Under the pieces are notes generated by a model, which saw nothing but the letters and a program-made list of their open reading frames with translations, had not been told where the DNA came from and did not search any database. The position numbers were made by a program, and so were the translations under genes. A DNA stretch of 64,000 nucleotides, taken from contig LNGK01000004.1 of NCBI GenBank assembly GCA_001510575.1, positions 1,463,339-1,527,338 on the forward strand. The letters run 5' to 3'. Origin of the DNA: Knoxdaviesia capensis (Eukaryota; Ascomycota; Sordariomycetes; Microascales; Gondwanamycetaceae). Of this stretch, positions 23,580-35,300 are shown piece by piece; the first letter of the stretch is position 1, and each line of letters opens with the position of its first letter.

Positions 23580-26249
23580 ATGGACAACTACCCCGAAAAC
23601 CCAAAGTGGTGGCGCGATATGACCACTGCCAGGGATTTCTGTCGATTTGTCAATCTCGGAAGCGATACCGAAAAGGCAATATCATTCTTCTGTCCCGGCA
23701 GCCGCATCACACCAGATGAATTGACCAGAGATGCCTACAACGATCTGGACAAAGTCTACCGAGCGGCAAGTGTGCCCATGCCGCATTCCCTCCGATCGAG
23801 CCCGGACCTCTTGATTAGAGCATGGGTTGTCTGCTTGAAGGGCCGTGAGGATTGCCGAGCCCTGAAAGACCTGACGGACGATATCCAGGCTGTGATTCTG
23901 CGCCGCTCGAATGCTCCGGAACCGTCATATACCCTCCCCGACCCCGATTTCACAGCAACCGCCCACGCCTTTCTGAACGCCGAGATGCCCAACTCCAGCG
24001 GCTCGTTTCCGAGTGACGGTGTCTTCTCCAGTCTGATGGCCCAGCACCGCCAATATTCCCAATCCCCTGGCGGCCACTATCCATACACCACCATAATCGG
24101 GCCATCGGGCATTGGGAAGTCGTTCTCGGTGAAGCAGCTGGCCTTCCGTCACGGGCTTTATGTGGCCTACTCTAACTTGGCTCCCCAATCTAGCTACTGT
24201 TATCCCCGCCCTATCCACATCGGCAGGGTTCCGGTTGGCTTACATGGCTCCTCCCACGGGGCAGACGCCGCCGACGTTCGGATGGTGGCCGGCTGGGAGC
24301 GCTATTTGACTAACCAGGTTCACCTTGTGCGCTGCTGTGAGCGTGTTGGCATAACCGCCCCTGGCCTCTTTGGGCTTCTGACCTCTGATGACGAAGCCTT
24401 TGCCAACCAGCGCCAGCTCCTGCACGCCGAACTTCTGAACCACGAACCTGGACTGTCCGAGGGAGACGTCGCCCCCGTGTCAGCGCCGGATATTACGGAC
24501 ATCCTCCTGGACACGAAACGAATCCTGACTGAAAAGGGCTTGAACATTGCCCCTACAAGTTCCGCGTCTCCCGGAAGTGCCCCCACCGCTAAAAAGTCAC
24601 CACCAGTGATAATCTGCCTGGACGAGGCCCGCGCGTTGTTGGACGGAGCGCACAACTGGGGGTTTCGGACGTTACGGAATGCCGCCGTGAATACCGCCGA
24701 GAAACTCGATAAGGGGAAGACTACTGGGGCCCCGTTCTTTATAGTGCTCCTCGATACCACTTCGAAGATAAGCAACTTCGCGCCGCCAAGCCAGTACGAT
24801 CCCAGCGCGAAGTGGGTGAACCGCGAGGTGTTCCGACCGATCTATGCCATTAACTCATTCAATGTGCACGCCAATTACAACCTCCCCCCCGTCCCTAGTA
24901 GCTCCGGCTCCACCTCTGCCGACCTGTTTTCGTTTGGCCGGCCGCTCTGGGGCGCCTTTCTCAAGGCTGGGTACTCGGACGCCAGACTTGTCTTCCTAGC
25001 AGAAAACAAGCTAGCGGCCGGGGAACAGGCAGAAGACCTAATGTTCAGCCTCTTATCATATAGAATGAGCTTCTATATTTCGTCTCCGGCCTTGGCTGAA
25101 CGGATGGTGGCGTCAAAGATGCGCTATATTGTCGGCATCTCCCTCGACCGGAACATCTTGAACACTTCTCAGCCTAGCGAGCCGGTGTTGGCGTTTGCCG
25201 CTTCGCGCCTGCTACAGTCGCCGGAGACCCGGAAACGGTCGGTTCGGAGCTGGATATCGGGCCTCCAGCTAGGCACCATCAATCCTGGCGATATCGGCGA
25301 ACAGGTGGCATCGCTCGTTCTGCTCCTTGCCGCGGACTATGTTTCGCGGCCCCTCGAGAGCTGCTCCCCGAAAGCCATCCGGCTCTGCGACTTCATGGCC
25401 GGCTTGATTGGTGCCGATGCGTGGGGCAGACACTTGGCCAACTCCCAGAACGCGATGCTGCAGACGGGAGTGGTGTTTTTCAACCACTTTGTACGCACCA
25501 CCAAGACCCCCACCGCGCCGGTGCTGCGACAGGCGGGGTCCCGGGGCGCAGCGCTGCTTCTGCCGACCGATTTCCCGGGAATGGACATTGCCATTCCCGT
25601 GCATCTGCCGCACGATGAGTCTCTGGGCGTGTTACTGATTCAGGTAAAGAGCCGGAAGGCTGAGTCGGCCACGCCTGGGCTGATGATGAGGCTGGAGGAG
25701 GATCTGGCGAAGGCTGAACAGGCGCTGAACCTGGACGGGGCCGAACTCGCCGGCGGCATTGTGGGCTTGGCCATGTGTCTGCGCACATCACCATCCGAGG
25801 TGTCGGCGTTTTTTCCGAAGGCCAAGCCGGGTAGTTCGGGCCCGGCAACCCGGCAGAGCTCCCGCAGTACCAAGGGGTCGGCGGCAGCCGCAGCAACAGC
25901 CAAGGGCCCAGCACGCGGGCCATGCGAGCTCTTGGGGGCTTCCTTCGGTCTCCATTATCCGTGTCTGGAATCACCCGCGAAGCTCGATCCTCCCGGATCA
26001 CTGTCGCAGTCGCGGCCGTCTTGCAAACGACGCAGGACAAGCGCCAAGATGACTGTGGTGCCGCAGCCACCCTCGAGCGCACCTGCAGATATCCGCGCCA
26101 TGCTGGAGGAGCTGCTGGCGATGTGGCCGTTGGCGTATCCCGACGGGACAGCCGGGCTGGAGTACACGCGCAAACTGACCGACACGTTTGCGCAGGAGGA
26201 AGAAGAGGGAGTGTACGAAGAAGATGAAGGCGGAGATGAGGACGTGTAA
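23580..26249 (+). CDS. Crinkler-like P-loop NTPase fused to REase-fold nuclease domain
   Basis: A single uninterrupted 889-aa frame; the ATG at 23580 is the first in frame. Residues 174-181 are a P-loop (GPSGIGKS), and 346-349 give a Walker B-type CLDEA (D348, E349). At 452-457 is FGRPLW, a motif I associate with the NTPase of fungal Crinkler-type proteins. Near the C-terminus GMDIAIPV (D669) and LLIQVKSR (Q688-x-K690) form a PD-(D/E)xK-type active site with Q in place of D/E. A low-complexity Ser/Ala/Lys linker with a basic KRRR (possible nuclear signal) and a very acidic tail follow. There is no signal peptide. In this family the NTPase-nuclease pair is thought to act as an effector or conflict toxin that targets nuclear DNA. 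That role is inferred here. The lack of introns contrasts with most neighbours. Confidence 0.7.
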   Translation: MDNYPENPKWWRDMTTARDFCRFVNLGSDTEKAISFFCPGSRITPDELTRDAYNDLDKVYRAASVPMPHSLRSSPDLLIRAWVVCLKGREDCRALKDLTDDIQAVILRRSNAPEPSYTLPDPDFTATAHAFLNAEMPNSSGSFPSDGVFSSLMAQHRQYSQSPGGHYPYTTIIGPSGIGKSFSVKQLAFRHGLYVAYSNLAPQSSYCYPRPIHIGRVPVGLHGSSHGADAADVRMVAGWERYLTNQVHLVRCCERVGITAPGLFGLLTSDDEAFANQRQLLHAELLNHEPGLSEGDVAPVSAPDITDILLDTKRILTEKGLNIAPTSSASPGSAPTAKKSPPVIICLDEARALLDGAHNWGFRTLRNAAVNTAEKLDKGKTTGAPFFIVLLDTTSKISNFAPPSQYDPSAKWVNREVFRPIYAINSFNVHANYNLPPVPSSSGSTSADLFSFGRPLWGAFLKAGYSDARLVFLAENKLAAGEQAEDLMFSLLSYRMSFYISSPALAERMVASKMRYIVGISLDRNILNTSQPSEPVLAFAASRLLQSPETRKRSVRSWISGLQLGTINPGDIGEQVASLVLLLAADYVSRPLESCSPKAIRLCDFMAGLIGADAWGRHLANSQNAMLQTGVVFFNHFVRTTKTPTAPVLRQAGSRGAALLLPTDFPGMDIAIPVHLPHDESLGVLLIQVKSRKAESATPGLMMRLEEDLAKAEQALNLDGAELAGGIVGLAMCLRTSPSEVSAFFPKAKPGSSGPATRQSSRSTKGSAAAAATAKGPARGPCELLGASFGLHYPCLESPAKLDPPGSLSQSRPSCKRRRTSAKMTVVPQPPSSAPADIRAMLEELLAMWPLAYPDGTAGLEYTRKLTDTFAQEEEEGVYEEDEGGDEDV

Positions 26250-26399
26250 GTACATTATATCAAATGACAGCATCAGCGCAGCACATATCACGGCATCTAT
26301 CTATATTCAGCTTTATTGCCATTCATCAACACGGACTCTCTGTATACTGTTGGGTGCCACCTATAGGCGCCACAGTCTTAGTAAGTCCCCCAATTCATG

Positions 26400-26900
26400 T
26401 TAAATGGTAAAAGAACAGTCTCCACGCGTATCAGTGTCCCTATTCCACGCGCCCGGCCCAATCTCCTCGATAAACACACCTCCCGACACGCAGCATTTCT
26501 TGCGCAGCAGACCAAGACATCGGGATGCTTCTCGACGGGGGACGACACCTGGAACGGGCCGACGTTGAAGAGAACCTCGAAGCTGCACGTGCGCACCCTG
26601 CTTGAACACGTCGGACTGCTGCTGGTACGGCTGCTTGCGGACCAGGCAGATGGCCTGGGTTTTCGGTCTCGTCCCGGTTCGCGCACGTCACCGTGTCGGA
26701 GCGCGCGACGGTTCTGGTCACGGCGTAGCCGGCCGAGATGCAGGCCAGGGCGTCCTGGGTGCCGGCGAGGTTGGGGCTGAAGCTGTGGCTGGTGGCGATG
26801 GTGTCGTGCGCTCGAGGTTCGCCGGGTGCGCGGGGCTCTTGGCGGTGTGGAACGCCAGTGCCTGAGGGGCGAGGAGGGCGAGGAAAATTGACTTGAACAT
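26400..26900 (-). pseudogene. Broken small secreted Cys-containing protein gene
   Basis: An ATG at 26900 starts MFKSIFLALLAPQALAFHTA, a good signal peptide. The protein-like sequence then changes frame several times: DTIATSHSFSPNLAGTQDAL with two Cys in a second frame, then QAICLVRKQPYQQQSDVF, then TCSFEVLFNVGPFQVSSPVE, and finally KKCCVSGG...GDCSFTI before TAA at 26400. Together the pieces look like one secreted protein of about 165 residues with roughly eight Cys, broken by 1-nt shifts near 26840, 26680, 26610 and 26500. The shifts are too close together for introns. The intact frame from the ATG ends early at 26718. Family is unknown. Assembly indels are an alternative explanation, since several shifts fall in short homopolymers. 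Confidence 0.5.
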
Positions 26901-26944
26901 TGTGTGTGTGTGTGTGTCGGTGAAAGTGTTAGAAGGAGAAGAGT

Positions 26945-26978
26945 AGGAGGAGGAGGAGGAGGAGGAGGAGGAGGAGGA
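26945..26978. repeat. (GGA)n microsatellite
   Basis: About eleven GGA units just upstream of the signal-peptide start of the broken secreted-protein gene. Confidence 0.9.
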
Positions 26979-27289
26979 AGAGACGAATGGAGATAAGCAG
27001 GAAGAGAAGAAGGAGGAGAAGAAGCAAGACGAGACGACGAGGAACCCCCGAATGGGAGACGCAGGCCACGGTTGAAAAACGGGCCGACAGAGAGGAAGAC
27101 AAGACCGAAACTGCCCGACCCAGGGCTTCGCGCTCCTGGTCCCGGGCACCTGGAACCTCCGGCTCTGCGGCACCGCGCTCACCGGCAACCTCGAGCCGGC
27201 CCTGTACGTGCCTCGCGGGGCCGCGGCGCTGTGGATTCACGCGTGATGCTGGCGAGGACAGAGCGAGCCTCCACGCGACCTGACACGAA

Positions 27290-27314
27290 TGCCGCCGCCG
27301 CCGCCGCCGCCGCG
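27290..27314. repeat. (GCC)n microsatellite
   Basis: About eight GCC units in a GC-rich intergenic stretch. Confidence 0.9.
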
Positions 27315-28359
27315 ACGACGGGGCTTCCAGCTCCGGGGGGCGGGCGACGACGGAAACTCCGGGTCTCCCGGCCGACATGGCTTCGGTCCCGCGGCCCTGC
27401 ACACCGCTTCGACCCCTCTGATTCACGCCGCGAACGGAACCGAGCCGCGCTGCTGAGCGAGCAGCTTGTTCACAGGTAGCGCGGGAGTGGTTTGGAGGAG
27501 AGATGTTGACGGTGGTCGTGCATTCGGGTGGTGCGGTAATGCATTTCCAGAACCTCTGGGCTTGGTTGCACACATGTTGACTTTTCATCTGACGCATCCA
27601 GAATGGACTCTACAGTGTTTCAGTCTGATATACATGAGTGCGTGTCTACATCGCGTAAGAAGAAGAAGATCGAACCGGTATCGGCGTGCTTGACTCCGTC
27701 GGGGTTGTACTGACCTAACCCCACATCTTTCCCCGCGAAATACGGCCCCACCCGGGCTGCGGCTCCGGATACACAGGTCCCACCACAGAACATCCTCAGA
27801 ACTCTTCTTCTCAATGGGTCATAAACATACACACCGGAAAACACAAGCAGCACATCGCAAACAGAAGAGACAAACCGGTGCCATATGACATACTCGTATT
27901 AGATACCTGACGACTAAAGTCCAATCCGAAAAACACTTTTTCCGTCCGTTTTGCCCCGTGCTCCGCCATTGAAGGAGGAACACGCAGCAGCACAGATAGT
28001 TTGACCAAGCGAGATGACCTCAAAAAGAACACACACGGACACACGGACACACGGCCCCACTCCGGCTCCTGCAATAAAAAACGGCCGCTCAATCGATATC
28101 ACAAAAAAGAAAAACACACTGCCTCCCCCACCACGCGGAGCCCCAAAAGACAGATACAAGGAAGCCTCCCCCATGGAAAAAGGAAAAAAAACTGTCAGGC
28201 CGAATAAACAGAAAGAGAAAAGGAACAAGAGAAGAAAACCGAAAAGGCCAGTTTCATCCTCAGAAGCATCATCATGTATTCATCATTCAACAACATCCAT
28301 CCACACGGCAGCCACCACCTGCAATCCTTTTTGGTTGGTTGTTGTTGCTGGTGCTTCTT

Positions 28360-30650
28360 TTACGACCGCGCCGCCTCAAGCTCCAGCTCCAACTGGCGGA
28401 TCCGCTCGCTCTGGTCCTGAGATCCCGTGCTCACCTTACGACGTAGAGTCTCAACTTCGCGCGTAAGAGTCTCTAGCTTGTCCGTCTGCTGCGCTAGAAG
28501 CGTGCCCTGGCGCTCAAGCAGGGCCTTGATGTCCGACAGAGCTGAGTTGTCGACCGGCGGGCTCGCGACCGTGCTGGTAGGGGCTGCGGCAAGAGCGGGG
28601 GCGGGAGCCGCAACGGGGGTGGGAGCCGGCTTCGGCGCGGGGGCCGTCTGCACCGGAGTCGGACGAGCGGCCTGCTGAGCCGGGGCCGGGGCCGAAGCTG
28701 CCGCCGGACCGCGCGGGGCAGGTCGCGTGACCACCTCGAACGACTCGTCATCGTCCTCCTCCCCTTCTTCCTCCCCATCCTCCTCGTCGTCCTTGAACTT
28801 GTTGGCCATGGCCGACATCGACGCTTTCTGGTCCTTCACCGATGGCGGCGGACGGGCGGTGACGGGCGACGGGACCGGGGACGTGACCTTGACGGTCGGG
28901 GTAGCAACCGGGGCCGGGGCCGGAGCAGCGGCCGGGATCGGCGTGGGCTTGTAGTCCGCAGGCACCTCGACAGGCGCGGTTCCGTCGTACACACTCTCGA
29001 GATCGATCTTGGGCGGAAGGCCGTCCTTGCCGTCCAGCCATTCCTTGGCACTGACGGCGGGCTTGAGACCGGTGGCCGGGGGGAAGATGTCCGACTGGAA
29101 GGTTTCGGCGCGGCGGGGCACGGTGAACGAGATGGGCTCAATGTAGTTGTCGTTGACGGTCTTGTAGCCGCGCATGACTTCGTTTTCGTGCACGTTGATT
29201 CCACGGCGCGGGACGAAGCCGATACCGCGCTGCGGTTCGGCCGACTTGTACTCGGTGAGGAACTCGAACTTGTCGTTTTCGTACTCGAAGTAGCGGATGT
29301 TGCCGTCACTAAACTAGGTGTTAGGGAGACTGAAACTGACGACAATAAGAGGGAGAGACACTTACCCCTTGCCAGCAAGATACAGGCAGTTGGAACCATC
29401 ATCTGATACAACGGACAGGCCATGTTAGTGCTAAAAAAAAAGAAAAAAAAAGAAAAGAAAAAAGAAAAAAAAAGCCCGAGACACAGACTGCAGGTAAGAC
29501 TCACCCCAGAAAGGCATGCACACGCCGGATATCGAGTCCAGCATGCTGAACCCGCCAATAGGCTCCGGGTTGCCCGGTTCCCACAGCGCAATCTGGCGTT
29601 CGCTCATGCGCGAGAAACCCGTGGTGGCGAACCGGTTGTGCTCGCCCATCCACACCACACGGCTGTTCTTGGCACCGGCGTGACCGGCGTGCTCAGCCGC
29701 CGGACGCTCCTGGCGCACATCCCACACGCGCAGCTTCTTGTCGCGGGAGGTGGTCACCAACATGGTTCCGGTGGCGTTCCACGACAGGCTCTGCACAATG
29801 TCGGAGTGGTGCAGGGTGAAGGCGGTCGAGCCCGAGGTGACATCCCACACGCGGATGGTGAGATCGCCCGAGGCCGAAGCGAGGATGTTTTCGGCAGCAG
29901 GGTTGAAGAGGACCTGTCCGACTTTTCTGTTGAGGGGAGGGGTATCGACGTCAGCACACCGGTCCCCAAGTTTGGACAAGCAGCCAGTAGAACAGCAACG
30001 TTACATACCTCGTGTGACCCTTCAGAGTGGCCATCGCAGAGACGTCGGCTGGCTCCTCGGCATCGGTGTACAGGGAGAAGCCCTGCGGCACCTGCCACAA
30101 ACACACCTTAGCATCTTCCGACGCCGAAGCAATGATGCGATCGTTGAAGGGGTTCCTAGAATTCGGGAGATGTATGTAAGCCGGATGCCCGAAATGGTCC
30201 TGTCTGAAGAGTTTCCCGCCCTTTGATGAAGTTTGCGTTCTCGGAGCCGAGACAAGAAAGAAAGAACACCTACCAGTCGGTATCCAAAACCGGAGCCGTG
30301 TGGCCACGGAACAGCGGGATCTGGTCCGGCAGCTTTCCGCGCTCGTTGACGGGAATCACCGCAAAGGCACCGCCGCCGCTGGCCTCCCAATTGACGGAGA
30401 TGTACTCCGGGTTGACTTTCACGAGGTTCGTGTCCCAGGCATTGCGGCTGATGTGGAGGTTGTCGTAGCAGAACTCTTTGCGCGTCGGCTTTCCGAAGAC
30501 GTGTCCTGCGGGAAAGAAGAGAGACGGAGTGTGTTAGTCGGGATCCCGGGCCATGGGCTCTCGTTCTACTGCAATTGGGCGGTTCGGGGAGGCGCAGGCA
30601 TGCCGCCGCTACTTACTGTACTTTGACGCTCTCACAAAACGGCTAGCCAT
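28360..30650 (-). CDS. crn1: Coronin (actin-binding WD40 protein)
   Basis: Six exons on the minus strand: 30650..30617, 30505..30274, 30155..30009, 29926..29505, 29402..29366, 29308..28360 (606 aa). All junctions are GT-AG and phase-consistent. The N-terminus MASRFVRASKYRHVFGKPTR is the coronin signature. WD40 blades follow (FRGHTAPVLDTDWNPF, LKGHTRKVGQVLFNP, ASGDLTIRVWDV, TSRDKKLRVWDV), then the conserved DDGSNCLYLAGKGDGNIRYF and SDIFPPATG segments. A Pro/Ala-rich spacer with a highly acidic block (DDEEDGEEEGEEDDD) leads to a C-terminal coiled coil (about the last 60 residues, LLERQGTLLAQQTDKLETL). Coronins bind F-actin and regulate Arp2/3 at cortical patches. The family also needs the coiled coil for oligomerisation. 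Length agrees with other fungal coronins. Confidence 0.96.
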
Positions 30651-32394
30651 CTTCCCAGAGAGATTCAGAGGACCGGGAGAGTAAGGAAGAAATTGAAGAT
30701 AGGAGGGAAAAGAAGGGGAACCAGCTGAATGTAAGGAACCCCAAGCCTGAAGCTTCAGAAGGACACAATGAAGAGGAGCGAGGCTGCGGAAGAGCGAAGA
30801 TTGAGAGGTAGTGAGAAGGGAAGAATGAGGAGCAGAAGAGTCCTAGCTGGGTAGAGATAAGGAGAGAGACAAAGGAAAGCCCCGAGTATCTCTAAGGTCA
30901 AAAAAAGGGAAGATAGGAAGAGGGAGAGCAAAAACAGAAGCACAATGGCCAAAGACACGGGATCTAGACCAAGTGGAACCAAGAGGCAAAAGAGACGACT
31001 TGCTCTTTTTGCTATAATTAGGAACAGCAGAGGTTACGACTATATCCGTCCCAAGGAGAAGGAAAAGGAAGCTTGAAATGCGCAGAAAGGAGAAAGGAGA
31101 GGAAATATATGACGACAGTGATATTGACGAGTAGTATGAAAGAAGGAAAAAGATGAAGAGGAAGAATTGAGAGAACAAGGGGAAACAAGAATTAAAGAAG
31201 AAAAAAAAAAGAGGCTAAAGCAAAAGGTAAGAAACAAAGAAAGAAGGAACAGCCCAGCTCGCTCATGGAAATAGGCAGGTGCGGAAAATGCACACCACAC
31301 ACCCCGCAGTTTTTTGGGGGCAACGGCTTTGTATAAGCTGCCACCAGCTGGCGGCAGCTGGCAGATTGAATAACCCTTACAACCCTAATTATCGGTGCGC
31401 ATCACCGCGAACAGGGGCTTGCGTCTCAGGAATTTAGGTGCCTAGAAAGTGTTGTTGGGCGACAGATGGATTTCCAGGGGGTTTTAGCTATGAATTTCTG
31501 GATAGATCTGGCCCCTTGCCCTTGATCCGCAAGTCTACATAGAAAAAAGTCCTCCGAGCCTCCCGCTAGAAGTTCCCCCTCTCCCACAACACAGCCCGCC
31601 TGGACGTGTCTCATATCCTTCCAAGCTTGGTGGGCCTTGTTCTTTTTCCTGCTCGCTCGTCTCAACTTTGGACGGCCCTCTACGTCATCGCAATATGCAC
31701 CTGTGCCGTACATCACATTCACCTTTTCTCTGTCTCTCCCCGTCCACTTTCCACTTGCTGCTCGTCATCGTGCGTTTCCCGGTTGTGCCTCACTGTTTTT
31801 TTTTTTGATATTAACCCCGGTACCCTAATTTACCACCACATTTACAGACCCGGAGTGCACTTCAACGACTTCACATATACAACTGCGTAACTTTCTGAAC
31901 CGATCATTAGAATAAAAAAGAAGTAATTAAAGAATAAACACCCCAGCATTGAATCCATGGACTGCGTGTTCTAATGGAAACTGAAACACAAAAAAACGAA
32001 ATGAAGAAAAAAGACGGAACGATAAAAAAGGGAGTAAGAGAAGAGAAAACGGAGCAGGAAGAAAGAAAGAAAAGAAGAAAGAAAAGAAAAATCCCAATTT
32101 GAAAGTGAGAGTCAATGCAGACTTGCTCGCCTCTTTCCAAGCCACCAGGGCCCCTCGCACCAAACCGAAGAGCAAGCAGATGGATTCCCCCCCCAAAAAA
32201 TGAGGAAGAGAATCCAACATGTGAGAGAGACCAGAAACCCCCAAGAAGAACTCCAAGCAAAGAGAAACAAAACCCCCCAACGACCATTAAATCAAATAAA
32301 AAAGGCACAACCTCATGCAGCGTCGTTTCTCTCATGAAGGGGCGTTCTCGTCTCATACAACCTCTCCACCAGCACCAGGTCTCATGGTGCCCTC
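30651..32394. other. Intergenic region between coronin start and BUD4 stop
   Basis: This 1.74-kb stretch is the coronin promoter side plus the BUD4 3' flank. It is A/AG-rich on the plus strand at 30650-31260 and 31970-32100, has a TTACAACCCTAATTA motif at about 31377, and holds no protein-like ORF. Confidence 0.5.
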
Positions 32395-35300
32395 TCACAC
32401 GTACATGCTCTTGGTGCGTGAATGCACCCGCCGGCCCTCGGCCCGCCGCCGCAGCGTGTCTTCCCGCTTAAGGACCAGCTCACACCACTTATGGCGCCGC
32501 ACGCCCGCATCCTCGTCGATGCTGCCGCTGTTGCTGCCCAGGCTGCCACGGCCAATCACCTCCGTCAGCACCTTCATCCACCCCTCCTTGTCCTCCGCCG
32601 TGTCGGCGTAGAAGTCAATCACCTCGCCGTTGTTGAACCGGATGCGGAACCCTTCCTCGACGAACATGTAGCCTTCCTCCTCCTCGGCAAAGCCCGACCG
32701 CCGCCGCTTGCCGCCCTTGCCCGACGTCTCCTTCTCCGTAAGCGTGCGTCGGTCGTCAATGAGCCGCCGCGCGTTGGCAAGGTTGATCGTGGCCCGCGGC
32801 TGCCGGGTGGCTTCGTGGAAGGCCGTGAGCTTGGTTCCCACCAGCTTGAAGTAGCGACGTCTCCAGAACTGGAGGAGGGAAAGATGTGATGTTAGTAAGA
32901 GAATGACACACCATTAGTTCTGGAACCTGTGAGGACAAGGTGACTTACCGGGCAATCTCCTCCCTGCTGGCTCAAGTGTCCCTCAAAGTTGCGTGACATG
33001 CGCTCTTCCGCCGCCTTGAGCTCGCGGATGCACGAGTTCATGCTCTTGGGCATGTCCTCATCCGTCGACCCCTTGGGCCGCGGCACAAACAGCAGCTGCA
33101 GCTCCAGCTTGCCGACCTTGTACGGTGCCCGGCGCACCACCGCCGAGTTGCCGCGCTTGCTCTTGACACTCGACGCAAACCCGGCCTCCTCCGTGGCCCA
33201 CTCGTTGAAGCACGCCACCTCCACCAGGTACGGCCGCCCGAAGCACCGCGACTCGTGTTCCTTGAGACACACGTACGACCGCGCAAAGCTGCCGTCGTCG
33301 GCCGCCAGAGGCGACAGGAGATCCCACGCCGTCGGCGCCGTGGCAACGCGGTGCGCGTTGGCCGCCCGCTGCTGCTGCTGAGCAAGACGCTCCTCCTCCT
33401 CGCGCTGGCGAATCTCCATCTCCTTGCGCTTCTTGGGCGACGCAAACACCCGGCTGAACGTCGACGTCTTGGTCGCCTTGGCCGCCTTGGCCGGCGAGGT
33501 CATCAGCGGTTTGGGCGTCGGCTTCTCGAGCTTGACGTTGAGCGTCAGCTGGAACTCAAGGTCATTGGGAACCACAAGCTCAAACTCCTGTCCGATCGGC
33601 GCGTTGCGAGCCAGTTCCAGCCAGGCTGTCGTGACACAGTGGACGCCGTTGTCCAAGGTAAGGCTAAACCAGGATCGTTCATCTGGACCAGTACACCTGT
33701 TAGCAGACTAAATCACTACAGAAGCTAACCGAACAGTAGGAAGATAAAACTTACTCTTAGGAAGTGGTAGGTCCAGATCCTTAACACCCATGACCTTGAC
33801 AAACAGCCGACCACGCTCTCCAGACTCCTCGCTGGCAAAGTCGCCGCTCGCACCATCCTCTTCGGCTAGGGAGTTGAGCCCGGTGGTGACCGCGGCGCTT
33901 TCTTGGCCCGGGAGCGGCGGGATGGAACCAGTGCCCGGCGCACCGCCAGTAAGGGCAGCACGAGACTTGCGCACACTACGCGGCCGAGTCTTCCCGTTCC
34001 ACGGCTCCACAGTCCACGACTGCGGCCGCTCTGCCTTCACCGGCGAGTTGCCGGCCGAGCGCGTCTTCCACGCCTGGTCCTCACCGTCCTTGTCGCTGGC
34101 CGCAACAAGCTTGGTGTTTTGTCTCATGAGGTAGCCTCGCTGCGGTCGGGAAGAGATGTTAGCCAAGTTAATATAGCCTGTCAAGCCGCTACTGGGGCTG
34201 TCGGTAAAAGCCGACCCCGGAGGGTTTGCTGAGCTGGTGGCTTGGGACGCTTGCCCGGAACCACCGCTGGTCAATGAGCCACTGCCACTGGCAGTAGCGG
34301 TGCGCTGATCGGCACTAGAAGTCTGCGCGGGACCAGTTGAAGAATAGTAGTAGTACTGGTGAGGAGGAATGACCTTTTGCGCCTCAATGACTCTGTCAAA
34401 GTCCTTATCAAGACTGAGCCCCATGTCGATGTCGAGGACAAGGCTGCGCTTCTTAAAGCTGGGATGTCGGTCGACATAGTCACCCTGGCTGCTGGTGCCG
34501 CTCATGCCAAATTCCTCCTCAATTTCGGTGCGGCCCCGGTGGCGTTCGGGGATGGCCGGGACGGGAATCTCACGGCTGACTTGGCGACGTTGCTCGCGCA
34601 TGGCTGCAAGGTCGGCCGGCGTGGCCGAAGGGCGGGTCTTGAGCTTGGAGCCCGAAGCCTTGATGGTGGCCACCTGCTCGGGAACATCCGGCGACTCGAC
34701 ACGCTCGGCATCCTCCTTCTCCAAATCGGAAACATCATCATCATCATCACCAACGGGCCGGTGAATCACCGAGTCAGGAGTCCCAGGCTCCTCCTCATAC
34801 TCATCCTCATCACCCCATCCAGTGCCATCATACTCGGGCTTGGAAAGCGGGCGGGGCTGCTCGGGAGTGAAGGGACGCTTCAGGTACTCATGGGCAGCCA
34901 TCAGAGTCGATCCCTGCTGGCCATCGTCGCTGTTGTTCTGAGACTCAGGCTCCTGGGGGGTAATATCGGTCGGCTTGGGCAGGATGGGGGCATTCAGAAG
35001 GAGATTGTTGCTTGCGGTCTTGGGAGAAGCCATCTCAATCTCGGCCATCTGGGGCTGCGCGGCTCCAGCAGATGCGGGGATATCAGGGATGACCATCTTC
35101 TTCGAAGCATCGCCAAAGCGAGCCTCAGCCTCCTTCTCGGCATCGGTGATGGTGGAGTAGTGGCTAGCAGTCTCGTCCTCGCCATCCTTGGCCTTCTCGT
35201 TGAAGCTGTAGTCATCGTCATAGGTTTCAGTGTCGGAATACAGCGACTCATCGTCCTGACCATTGGCGTTGTAGTCGCGGCGCACAATGACGCTGCCCGA

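Larger units (their letters stand above)
26901..28359. other. Intergenic region with GT, GGA and GCC microsatellites
   Basis: The segment spans the upstream side of the broken secreted-protein gene and the 3' flank of coronin. It holds (GT)n at about 26901-26917, (GGA)n at 26945-26978 and (GCC)n at 27290-27314. The stretch 27000-27480 is GC-rich, and 27600-28350 is A-rich and likely includes the coronin 3' UTR. No gene was recognised. Confidence 0.5.
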
